From positions 1-10,956 of the forward strand of contig CAZAYB010000100.1 in the NCBI GenBank assembly GCA_964489215.1: DNA of 10,956 nt, given 5' to 3'. The stretch comes from CAZAYB01 sp964489215 (GTDB taxonomy: Bacteria; Planctomycetota; Phycisphaerae; Sedimentisphaerales; Anaerohalosphaeraceae). This document shows positions 4,628 to 10,956 of this stretch, in pieces (positions within the stretch are counted from its first letter, which is position 1; each line of letters opens with the position of its first letter). Position numbers and translations under genes: made by a program. The notes under the pieces are model-generated. The model was not told the origin of the DNA, did not search any database, and saw nothing but the letters and a program-made list of their open reading frames with translations.

Positions 4628-7438
4628 TCACGGCCTTGTTAATATAACCTGTCCCAGATCGAGCACATTTTGAGCTGTTATTTCTGAAAGGCTTATATTC
4701 GCAAAATAATTTGAAGATCTGCACCTTAAAATAATGTCACTGTCAACAGGGACAGGGTAAATACTGTAATAACCCGGCTGATCAGAATTTATCTCAACCG
4801 GACTTACCCTTAGATTCAAAACAAATCCCTTACCCTTATACTCTTTTACAAATGCAAACTGAGGCTCAAGTGCAGGCGTTAGGTCTGGCATGGCAACACG
4901 TACTAAAACTTCGGTAACAGGCCTTAACCCTATCCGCATCATATCATCATTTCCAACAAGCTGATCACTGTCGAGAACAGTAAGTTCAGCATTATCAAGC
5001 CCTTCTGAAATAATTAAAGCTGAAAAGATTGCACCCTCACCGGGACCGGGAAGGGGAACAGTTACAATCCCATTGTCATCGGAATTCAAAGTCAAACCAT
5101 TATCCATCGTAGCGGTACACCTTACAGGACCTTCATTTATATTGACAGCCTGAATCTCAACATCGCCTACAGGATTAATTTCAACAGTAATTTCCAAATC
5201 TTTAGAAAGGTCGTTGATTATAACCTCCTTAACATATTGTTCCAGCCCCTGCTGTGAATAAGTCGGTACTATTATCGAATAAGCACCGGGACTTATATCA
5301 AAGTTTGCAAGCCCCTGACTATCTGTTCTTGTCTTTTTTGAAAGCTCCACTTCCTTTCCCATCAGGCTTACAGGATAATTGGAAAGGCTTTCTCCTGTCT
5401 GGACATCTACAATCTCAACAAGAAGGCTTGATGCTGCCTCAAGCAGTATGTCCGCCTCTATTACCGCTTCAGGCTCAACCCGCACAAGAACAGGTTCACT
5501 TCTTAAATCATCGCCAAGGTCCTCAGGATTGACTATCAACCGATATCTCGAAGCAGGAATATTTTCAATTTCATAAAAACCTGTTTTGTCCGTAACCCCC
5601 AAAAATGTCCCCCTGCTGCCTGTAACAGCTACATAAATGTTCTCCTTTTGAAACCTTGTTCTGTCCGGCAAGAGCAAATGCCCTCTTATAACCGACCCAG
5701 CTTTAAGGGCTATTCTGACATCTTCAGAGCCAGCAGAAACCGGACTCTCAAATTCATTATCTCTACTGGAATAACGAGCCAATCCTTCAGCTAAAACCGT
5801 GATATCGTATGATGTGCCGCTTGTGAGTCCTTCTATAAGAAAACGGCCTGTGCTGTCGGTCAAATCACTTAAATAAATCATTTCCTCAAAATTCTGCTCA
5901 TCAGCTGAGCTTACCATTACCGTTGCGGATTCTACACCAACACCCTGCTCATTTTCTACAATTCCCCCCACAGCAGCACCCCGGTCTAGCACAACCTCTA
6001 TCCGTTCTTTAGAATCAGGTTCAACTGCCAGAGAATAAGAGGCATAACCTGGCAAAGTGAAAACAAGCAGCCGTTTATAGGTCAGTGGATCAAACTCAGG
6101 TAAACCAGTGATTTCAAAACTGCCCTGTTCATCGGTAAAAACCACTCCCTCTGAATTGTAACCTCCTCTTAAAATCTTTCGATACATCCTCCTGTCATCA
6201 ATATCCAGCAGATAGCCTTGAACCTTTACCTCCGAAAGAGGATTAAAATCGAAATCCTCAACCTTACCCGAATAAAACTCACTGCCAGCAGCTGCCTTAT
6301 TATCATTTGCTTGTTCTCTATCACTCAAAATACTCTTACGAAGCTTCATTGCAGATTTATAAACGATGTCATCCTTGTCGATTATACCTCTGTTTTTCAG
6401 ATGCTCAACAAGCACATCCAAAGCCTGCGGATCGTTGGTATTGGCGAGAAAAGTAGCAGTTGTATCACGTATTATCTGCTGATCTGAATTCAAATAAGGA
6501 GACATGGATTCATAGTTGCCCTGCTTTGCCATCTCCCATAAAAGCTGAAATTCATTTATAATACGTTTAGCCTGCTGCTCCTGATCCTCTGATTGTTCAG
6601 CTTTTGGGGTGTCTTCAACAATGATTTTTTCCGCCTTTTCTGCTCGGCCGCTGTAATAAATCGAAATTCCCGCCAACCCAAAAATAACAACCCCCAGCAA
6701 TAAACCTGCAATAATCAACATATTTTTATTTGTCGGGCCTTTGCCTGAAACAGCCTCTTTTTGTTTCCTCCACTGCCTTACAATATCTGAAAGCAAAAAA
6801 TCGTGATGCTGAGGATTAACCTGGTCATCAAAATCTATACTGTTGACAAATTTTCTTATCTGCTTTTCATTTCCACTGGTCTGTATCTGCGAAAAAGCAT
6901 CTTCACTTTGCGGTTCTGTCCTGGAATCGGTAAAAATAACAGTAATATCTTTCAAGCTTTCGCGAACATCAGAATATTTCATGTTAAGAACCTGTCCTAT
7001 TTCGTCAGGCTCCATACCAGCAAAAAACCTTAAAGAAAACACATTCTGCTGATCGGCAGTTAAAGCAAGAACGTCATTTTTTAAAATTGACAACTTTTGA
7101 GCATTGGAAAGATCAACATTTAAAGGCGTCGTTACAGTTAAATCATTTACACCAGAATTTACAGGCATGTTTTTGATGGTACTGCTGCAATGTGCACAGG
7201 CGGTCCGATAAAGCCAATGCCTGACTTGACGCAAATTCTCCCCCAGTCTTGACAATTGACCTGTCATTCGTAAAAAAACATCTGAACATACCTGCTCAGC
7301 AGCAACACGGTTAAATACTCTCTTGGCGCAAAAAGCAAAAATCTCCGAATAATAAAGTTCAAAGAGATATACAAATGAATCTTTATCATCAAGAGCCTTT
7401 TTCACCAGTCCCGACTTGTTTTCTGAATTTATTTCCAA
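4628..7438 (-). CDS. ECF-type sigma factor fused to membrane anchor and extracytoplasmic beta-domain region
   Basis: The protein has 936 residues. The N-terminus resembles an ECF sigma factor: region 2 at about 20-90 (ending in WLYRTA, 75-80), and region 4 helix-turn-helix at about 122-168 with RFFAGMEPDEIGQVLNM (137-153). A linker (190-230) contains NPQHHDFLL, like juxtamembrane segments of Phycisphaerae membrane proteins. A single membrane helix follows at 240-262; more positive charge on its N-side puts the sigma part in the cytoplasm. Outside are a helical stretch (285-372) with a HEAT-like piece, then beta-rich repeats resembling carboxypeptidase-regulatory domains (about 485-560 and 580-665, with D-x-x-G-x-F/Y-x-I motifs) and more Ig-like beta sequence to the end. 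The start is TTG: a TGA codon lies directly before it in frame, the next Met is residue 58, and AGAGG sits 8 bases upstream. It probably signals envelope state to transcription; a degenerate, non-sigma role is possible. Confidence 0.82.
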   Translation of the reverse strand: MEINSENKSGLVKKALDDKDSFVYLFELYYSEIFAFCAKRVFNRVAAEQVCSDVFLRMTGQLSRLGENLRQVRHWLYRTACAHCSSTIKNMPVNSGVNDLTVTTPLNVDLSNAQKLSILKNDVLALTADQQNVFSLRFFAGMEPDEIGQVLNMKYSDVRESLKDITVIFTDSRTEPQSEDAFSQIQTSGNEKQIRKFVNSIDFDDQVNPQHHDFLLSDIVRQWRKQKEAVSGKGPTNKNMLIIAGLLLGVVIFGLAGISIYYSGRAEKAEKIIVEDTPKAEQSEDQEQQAKRIINEFQLLWEMAKQGNYESMSPYLNSDQQIIRDTTATFLANTNDPQALDVLVEHLKNRGIIDKDDIVYKSAMKLRKSILSDREQANDNKAAAGSEFYSGKVEDFDFNPLSEVKVQGYLLDIDDRRMYRKILRGGYNSEGVVFTDEQGSFEITGLPEFDPLTYKRLLVFTLPGYASYSLAVEPDSKERIEVVLDRGAAVGGIVENEQGVGVESATVMVSSADEQNFEEMIYLSDLTDSTGRFLIEGLTSGTSYDITVLAEGLARYSSRDNEFESPVSAGSEDVRIALKAGSVIRGHLLLPDRTRFQKENIYVAVTGSRGTFLGVTDKTGFYEIENIPASRYRLIVNPEDLGDDLRSEPVLVRVEPEAVIEADILLEAASSLLVEIVDVQTGESLSNYPVSLMGKEVELSKKTRTDSQGLANFDISPGAYSIIVPTYSQQGLEQYVKEVIINDLSKDLEITVEINPVGDVEIQAVNINEGPVRCTATMDNGLTLNSDDNGIVTVPLPGPGEGAIFSALIISEGLDNAELTVLDSDQLVGNDDMMRIGLRPVTEVLVRVAMPDLTPALEPQFAFVKEYKGKGFVLNLRVSPVEINSDQPGYYSIYPVPVDSDIILRCRSSNYFANISLSEITAQNVLDLGQVILTRP

Positions 7439-7557
7439 TCAAAACGCCTCTAAATTTATAAATATCAAGAAATATTGCTGAATAAGAGTAAAAACAACTC
7501 TAAAAAGACAAAAACTACCTGCTGCATAAACCGTCTGCCGCTTAATTATATATCGTC

Positions 7558-7587
7558 ATTATAAAAGATTTTATCCCTCTTTTGCAA
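7558..7587 (-). promoter_or_regulatory. Candidate promoter of the sigma-fusion gene
   Basis: On the minus strand TTGCAA (7582-7587) and a perfect TATAAT (7558-7563) are separated by 18 bases. This would give a leader of about 110 bases before the TTG start at 7438. Confidence 0.5.
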
Positions 7588-7627
7588 AAAAAACTGTGTT
7601 TGAAAATGATAAGCTTGCCAAAATCAT

Positions 7628-7656
7628 TTGATATTTATGACATTTTTAAATAGAAT
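7628..7656 (+). promoter_or_regulatory. Promoter of the HAD hydrolase gene
   Basis: TTGATA (7628-7633) and TAGAAT (7651-7656) are separated by exactly 17 bases, each close to the housekeeping sigma consensus. Transcription would start near 7663, about 50 bases before the ATG. GGAG at 7701-7704 is the likely ribosome-binding site, with an 11-base spacer. Confidence 0.65.
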
Positions 7657-7715
7657 ATATTTAAAGGTATGAAATAACTATTATTTTCAGGCACAGTAAT
7701 GGAGTTTTTAGAAAA

Positions 7716-8420
7716 ATGAGTAACTGCTTCGGCTTGATTTTTGATGTCGACGGGGTAATTGGCAATACAGAACCGATTAATGCAAGAGCTACAGCACAGG
7801 TCATGCAAAAAATGTTTGGAATAGAAAAAATGCAGGCAGGGGATTTTGAGGCAGGGCTTGGAAGAGGTGCAAAAGAGTATATACGCGCAGGTGCCGTTTC
7901 TCACAATCTCGAACTTTCTGATCAGCAGCTTGACAAGGCTGTGGTGAAAAGAGAAAAAGCAATAATAGACCTTGTCAGGACTCAGGGGCTAACCTCTTTC
8001 CCCGGCGTCATTGAACTTATGCAGGCAGCTGTTAACGATGATAATTTCAAGCTCGCAATTGCAAGCTCAGCGGATATGGAGCTGGTAAAAGCTATTCTTG
8101 ATTCAGTGAATGCCCCTGAAAGCGGTATTGACGAGATGATTACGGGAGATCAGATTTCACAAAAAAAACCTGATCCTGAAGTTTTCCTCAAAGCAATTCA
8201 GGCACTGGACATTCCCGCCGATAAATGCGCCGTAATTGAAGATGCCCCAGATGGCGTAAAGGCTGCAAAAAACGCAAAAACTGCCTGTATCGCGGTAACA
8301 AATTCAGTCTCAGCAGATAAACTCAAAGAAGCAGATCTTGTAATAGATTCGCTGGATAAAATCAATCTTCAGGACATAAAATTACTAATAAACCAACAAA
8401 ACAAGGGGTTTTCAAACTAA
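7716..8420 (+). CDS. HAD-superfamily hydrolase, beta-phosphoglucomutase/phosphatase-like
   Basis: A cytoplasmic HAD phosphotransferase of 234 residues, normal for the beta-phosphoglucomutase-like subfamily with a helical cap. All four motifs are present. Motif I is DVDGVIGNTEP, with nucleophile Asp10 and acid/base Asp12 (10-20). The cap domain spans about 20-95. Motif II is the Ser pair in IASSAD (115-120), motif III is Lys151 in KKPDPEVF (150-157), and motif IV is Glu175-Asp176 in VIEDAPDGVKAAKNA (173-187). Phosphorylated sugars such as phosphoglycolate, beta-glucose-1-phosphate or hexose phosphates are usual substrates, but the sequence does not decide among mutase and phosphatase. It has its own promoter, diverges from the sigma-fusion gene and is followed by a separate promoter, so it is probably monocistronic. 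No clear terminator follows it. Confidence 0.9.
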   Translation: MSNCFGLIFDVDGVIGNTEPINARATAQVMQKMFGIEKMQAGDFEAGLGRGAKEYIRAGAVSHNLELSDQQLDKAVVKREKAIIDLVRTQGLTSFPGVIELMQAAVNDDNFKLAIASSADMELVKAILDSVNAPESGIDEMITGDQISQKKPDPEVFLKAIQALDIPADKCAVIEDAPDGVKAAKNAKTACIAVTNSVSADKLKEADLVIDSLDKINLQDIKLLINQQNKGFSN

Positions 8421-8452
8421 AAAAAATAAAACTGGAACACCTTCCTCTGTTT

Positions 8453-8461
8453 TGGTATAAT
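8453..8461 (+). promoter_or_regulatory. Extended -10 promoter of the diiron-protein operon
   Basis: TGGTATAAT is a perfect extended -10 element (TGN plus TATAAT at 8456-8461). The matching -35 region (CTGGAA/TGGAAC near 8432-8438) is poor, as is common for extended -10 promoters. Transcription would start near 8468 and run through the four genes that follow. Confidence 0.55.
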
Positions 8462-8538
8462 TGTTCGCAAGATAGTGTATTAGTAAAAACTTACTGAAAG
8501 TACCCATGGGGGTTTTGCCTGTTTCTGGGGTAGCTGGT

Positions 8539-9012
8539 ATGGAAAAAAAACCTGTAAATGACGATATAATGGAATTTGCGATTGAAAAAGAATATTCTGA
8601 TTTTATCTTTTATTCCACACTTGCTCAAAAGTTCCAGGACCCTGGTATTTCTGATATCTGCAAATCCCTTGCACAAGAAGAACTTAAACACAAGTCCGCA
8701 CTGGAGCTTGAGGTAATGAAAAATGGAAACATTGTAGTTTTAGAAGCTGATAAATCAAAATCACAAATTAAGCAAAATATGGTAGACATTGACCACCTTG
8801 ATAATATGCAGCTCAATGACATACTCGAATTAGCGATAGACAAAGAAGAAGCCGATTTCAGACTTTACGCTGAAATGGCAACCCTCGCGCCAGAAGGAGA
8901 GCCTAAAGAAACATTATATGCACTGTCGCAGGAGGAAATAAAACACAAGCTGAAACTTCAGGAGCAGCTCAATATAATTACAGGTAAAAATAACATTGAA
9001 CCCCAGGAGTAA
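8539..9012 (+). CDS. Rubrerythrin/ferritin-like diiron four-helix protein
   Basis: The protein has 157 residues and consists of a ferritin-like bundle without a rubredoxin domain. It is an internal duplication: AIEKEYSDFIFY (14-25) matches AIDKEEADFRLY (99-110), and the EELKH helix (47-51) matches EEIKH (132-136). Together these give the expected carboxylate/His diiron ligands: Glu18, Glu48, His51, Glu103, Glu133 and His136 (exact choice among neighbouring Glu uncertain). Relatives bind iron and reduce peroxide or handle oxidative or metal stress; without the rubredoxin domain the electron donor would be separate. I prefer the ATG at 8539 because the bundle starts there and GGGGT sits 7 bases upstream. 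An in-frame ATG at 8506 would add 11 residues (MGVLPVSGVAG) and has no visible ribosome-binding site, but cannot be excluded. It is the first gene of a four-gene operon. Confidence 0.85.
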   Translation: MEKKPVNDDIMEFAIEKEYSDFIFYSTLAQKFQDPGISDICKSLAQEELKHKSALELEVMKNGNIVVLEADKSKSQIKQNMVDIDHLDNMQLNDILELAIDKEEADFRLYAEMATLAPEGEPKETLYALSQEEIKHKLKLQEQLNIITGKNNIEPQE

Positions 9013-9015
9013 AAT

Positions 9016-9204
9016 ATGGATTTCAAAAAACTACCTCATTCAGGTCATAACAAGCATCTTTGCTATCTTTCGAACATGGGCTTTCATGGTCGAAAACAAA
9101 AGGACTACGACTCTCTTTTAAAAGACCCAAAATATGTCTGCAGACAATGCGGCAGAGCCGCTCACTACGCTAAGAACCTCTGCAAACCCCGTAAAATTAA
9201 ATAG
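9016..9204 (+). CDS. 62-residue Cys/His-rich small protein, probable metal binder
   Basis: A small basic protein. CRQCGRAAHYAKNLC (42-56) gives a C-x2-C-x4-H-x5-C pattern, one residue longer than a CCHC zinc knuckle, and a further Cys16 follows a His-rich N-terminal half (His8, 11, 14; later His24). Either three Cys plus His50, or four Cys (16, 42, 45, 56), could hold one zinc or iron atom. From memory, small proteins with CGR-x-A and NLC-x-P motifs occur in diverse anaerobes, which would favour the four-Cys reading; this is unverified. AGGAG (9005-9009) lies in the last codons of the upstream diiron gene and its ATG follows that stop by 3 bases, so the two are almost certainly co-translated. 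Nearby work could be metal delivery, electron transfer or nucleic-acid binding; the sequence alone does not decide. Confidence 0.8.
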   Translation: MDFKKLPHSGHNKHLCYLSNMGFHGRKQKDYDSLLKDPKYVCRQCGRAAHYAKNLCKPRKIK

Positions 9205-9212
9205 GTGAAATT

Positions 9213-9893
9213 ATGTTAGATCATTTCCTGGCCGCAGCTTTGGGTTTTATAGCTGCCATTGGGTTAACTTTAGCAATTTTCTTCTGGCTAAAAAGGAAAA
9301 AAGCAAAACCCGATATAACTGTCCATTCCTCTATAGAACAAATCAGAAGTGTTGGCGAACTTGTGGTGTTCAAAGTATTAACAAAAGAAATAGTAACAGC
9401 CGATGATCACTGGTTCGGACAATGGGGTAAAAAATATATGAGGTGGTTAGCTTCATCCAGCAAAATGGCTTTGATTTTCGAATTTGAACTGGATTTCAGA
9501 TACGATTTGCAAAGCAATGATTTTGAAATTGAACAAACCGACCTTAATGAATACTCATTGAAAATGCCCCCCTGCCTCTATAATGTCCACATCAGGGATA
9601 TACATTTTTATGATGAAAGCGGTGCAAAATTGCTTCCCTGGCTATTGCCGGACCTGTTGAACAGGGCATTTGGGCCGGGCTTTAACGAAGAAGACAAAAA
9701 CAACTTAAAAGAAGAAGCAAAAACACAGGCCTCGGAAGTAGCTAAAAAATTTGTCAATAACATGAAAGCAGAGGTCCAGACCAGCGCCGAACAAACTCTT
9801 ACAGCGATTGCGACCGGGCTTGGGGCAAATAATGTAAATATAAGTTTCAGCGATACCGAACCGGTACAAACAAAAGTAGAGTCTGAGGCCTGA
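9213..9893 (+). CDS. Membrane-anchored DUF4230-family protein
   Basis: 226 residues. A single N-terminal membrane helix (about 5-26) is followed by a basic KRKKAK stop-transfer (27-32), then a domain resembling DUF4230 starting at SIEQIRSVGELVVFKVL (40-56). The IR-S-x-G-E-L opening is the part I recognise. A beta-rich core follows to about 130, then a Lys/Glu/Ala-rich helix (158-195) and a short strand NVNISFSD (207-214). The basic cluster after the helix suggests the opposite orientation to a classical signal anchor, so whether the domain faces the cytoplasm or the periplasm is unclear. The function of the family is not known. AGGTG overlaps the upstream TAG stop, with the ATG 8 bases after that stop, consistent with operon membership. 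Confidence 0.72.
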   Translation: MLDHFLAAALGFIAAIGLTLAIFFWLKRKKAKPDITVHSSIEQIRSVGELVVFKVLTKEIVTADDHWFGQWGKKYMRWLASSSKMALIFEFELDFRYDLQSNDFEIEQTDLNEYSLKMPPCLYNVHIRDIHFYDESGAKLLPWLLPDLLNRAFGPGFNEEDKNNLKEEAKTQASEVAKKFVNNMKAEVQTSAEQTLTAIATGLGANNVNISFSDTEPVQTKVESEA

Positions 9894-9909
9894 AAAAAGA
9901 AAGTAACTT

Positions 9910-10737
9910 ATGACAGAACAGAATAATGAAATTGAAGCAAAAGTAGCAGACCTGGTAAACCGAATCCCTCCAATGCCGGAACATGTTGATGCTCTTTTGA
10001 ATGCAGGCTGGAAAAATAATAATCCAAAACTTATCTCGCTTATAAAAAATGATCCTGCCATTTGTACAGAATTATTACACCTTGCAAACTCACACCAATG
10101 CTATTCTCCGCAAGATAAAAAAATCGACACGATCGAAGAGGCCGTTAAATGTATCGGTTCCGAACCGATTGTAATGATGATCGGAGTCGCATTTGCCCAG
10201 GACACTATCAAGGAACATTACAGCCATATGGACAGGATTTACGATTACTTTGATCACTCGAACACCATTTCTAAAGCTTGTTCGGCAATGTCAAAGGTCG
10301 CAGGTTTGAAAAATGACGAAATCGCCTCTTATACTGTAGCAGGACTGATACACGATATCGGAAGACTGATTATTCTCCTTGCCAGTGAAAAAGAGTCAAT
10401 GCCGCTGATGGGCACCTCATGGAGAGAAATGAAAAGTATTCTTGACGACGAAAGGGAGGCTTTCAAAATGGACCATTGCCAGGTCGGCAAAAGAATCTGT
10501 GAAAAATGGAATTTTACAGGGCTTTTGCAGGAAGGGGTACTAAGGCACCATAGCCCTATATTAAATACAGGCTTTTCACGTATCGGAGGTGTTATCTTTG
10601 TCGCACACTTTCTTACAGCAAATGATTTCACGGGCCAGATCGTTGAAAAATGGCTTCCTGAAAGACTTATAAATGGAATAGGCCTTGACAAGCAAAGGTG
10701 GAAAGCAGCCAGAGAGCTTTATCTGAAAGATAAATAA
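9910..10737 (+). CDS. HDOD-domain signalling protein
   Basis: 275 residues. The HDOD domain, related to HD phosphohydrolases, covers about 12-240. It starts with the characteristic RIPPMPEH (18-25), then IKNDPAICTELLHLANS (45-61), the IEEAVKCIG helix (75-83), FDHSN (114-118), AGLIHDIGRLI (144-154), CQVGKRICEKW (190-200) and VLRHHSPI (210-217). His148-Asp149 and several other His residues remain, whereas many HDOD proteins have lost the HD catalytic pair, so activity or metal binding cannot be excluded. HDOD proteins usually work as scaffolds or regulators in stress, motility or c-di-GMP-type signalling. No second domain is present. It is the last gene of the operon, 16 bases after the DUF4230 stop. 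Its ribosome-binding site is weak (GAAAG), so expression may depend on coupling. Confidence 0.85.
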   Translation: MTEQNNEIEAKVADLVNRIPPMPEHVDALLNAGWKNNNPKLISLIKNDPAICTELLHLANSHQCYSPQDKKIDTIEEAVKCIGSEPIVMMIGVAFAQDTIKEHYSHMDRIYDYFDHSNTISKACSAMSKVAGLKNDEIASYTVAGLIHDIGRLIILLASEKESMPLMGTSWREMKSILDDEREAFKMDHCQVGKRICEKWNFTGLLQEGVLRHHSPILNTGFSRIGGVIFVAHFLTANDFTGQIVEKWLPERLINGIGLDKQRWKAARELYLKDK

Positions 10738-10784
10738 CAAACCACAATTTACAAGAACAGTTGAATTTGCGCTGATGCTCGTTT

Positions 10785-10827
10785 GAAAACTTTAACGTTT
10801 TCAGGCCGAATCAATCCAGGGGCCTGA
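10785..10827. terminator. Paired hairpins at a convergent gene junction
   Basis: GAAAAC (10785-10790) pairs with GTTTTC (10797-10802) around a six-base loop. Adjacent TCAGGCC (10801-10807) pairs with GGCCTGA (10821-10827), overlapping the stop of the minus-strand gene. Together they lie between convergent genes where a two-way terminator would be expected. Neither side has a U-tract, so the call is tentative. Confidence 0.35.
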
Positions 10828-10956
10828 TCCATATATTCCTGAAACGCATTGGATTATGGTGATCCTGCAATCTGAGCGGCAGTTTGGCAGGATGCGCCTG
10901 ATAACCGGCAGCTTTTGAATGATAAGTAGTGCCCTTTATCTGCCAGTTATCCTGTA
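10811..10956 (-). CDS. C-terminal end of a DUF1080 (3-keto-disaccharide hydrolase-like) protein, 5' end outside window
   Basis: On the minus strand a frame open from the right edge gives 47 codons and a TGA at 10811-10813. The end, LQDHHNPMRFRNIWIRPLD, closely matches the end of DUF1080 domains, typically LQDHGNPVRYRNIWIREL, on a concanavalin-like jellyroll. These domains are abundant in Planctomycetota and Verrucomicrobiota, usually in secreted or lipid-anchored proteins, and some have been linked to 3-keto-sugar hydrolysis. The catalytic part and any signal peptide lie outside the window. The HDOD gene converges on it with a 73-base gap. The family call is firm for so short a piece because the terminal motif is distinctive. 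Confidence 0.75.
   Translation of the reverse strand, partial: QDNWQIKGTTYHSKAAGYQAHPAKLPLRLQDHHNPMRFRNIWIRPLD

Noticed and set aside
8434..8445. GGAA-CACC-TTCC hairpin as terminator of the HAD gene
   Set aside because: It has only four base pairs and no U-run directly after it, and it overlaps the -35 area of the next promoter.
9705..10061. Minus-strand frame of 118 codons across the DUF4230/HDOD junction
   Set aside because: It spans the ends of two well-supported plus-strand genes, and its product is an unstructured-looking, Cys/Phe-rich shadow.
10862..10951. Inverted repeats ATCCTGC/GCAGGAT (10862-10868, 10887-10893) and GATAACCGGCAG/CTGCCAGTTATC (10900-10911, 10940-10951)
   Set aside because: They first looked like a structured RNA or element end, but they lie inside the coding region of the partial DUF1080 gene and are best explained as chance within codons.

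Overview
The window looks like chromosomal DNA from an AT-rich member of the Planctomycetota, most likely Phycisphaerae. This is inferred from protein style only: an ECF-type sigma factor fused to a membrane anchor and a long extracytoplasmic beta-domain region, a DUF1080 (3-keto-disaccharide hydrolase-like) gene, an HDOD protein and a DUF4230 protein. No rRNA, tRNA, CRISPR array, transposase or integrase was seen.

Layout, left to right. (1) A plus-strand gene cut by the left edge (1-1107) has motifs reminiscent of amidoligase / glutamine-synthetase-fold ligases. It converges on a minus-strand operon across a small hairpin. (2) That operon reads hypoxanthine phosphoribosyltransferase, PfkB-family kinase, malate dehydrogenase (3841 to 1133). 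The first junction is a TAATG stop/start overlap. At the second, the ribosome-binding site overlaps the upstream stop codon, so translation of all three is probably coupled. (3) A 346-bp divergent intergenic region holds two notable inverted repeats and a candidate promoter. It drives a small membrane-anchored helical protein (4188-4451) that ends at a clear rho-independent terminator. (4) A 936-residue minus-strand protein (7438 to 4628) joins sigma-70 regions 2 and 4 to a juxtamembrane segment, one membrane helix, and a large extracytoplasmic part with carboxypeptidase-regulatory-like beta domains. (5) A divergent promoter pair separates it from a plus-strand HAD phosphatase / beta-phosphoglucomutase-like gene (7716-8420). 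(6) An extended -10 promoter precedes a tight four-gene plus-strand operon: erythrin-vacuolar/rubrerythrin-like diiron four-helix protein, 62-residue Cys-rich small protein, membrane-anchored DUF4230 protein, HDOD signalling protein. (7) At the right edge lies the C-terminal end of a minus-strand DUF1080 protein that continues beyond the window. It is easy to miss because its start lies outside.

Functionally, the left operon combines purine salvage, a small-molecule kinase and central carbon metabolism. The middle gene is probably a membrane-tethered transcription regulator. The right operon combines a possible iron/peroxide-handling protein with a probable metal-binding small protein, an envelope protein and a regulatory scaffold. 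The sigma fusion and the right operon are the most unusual parts of the window.
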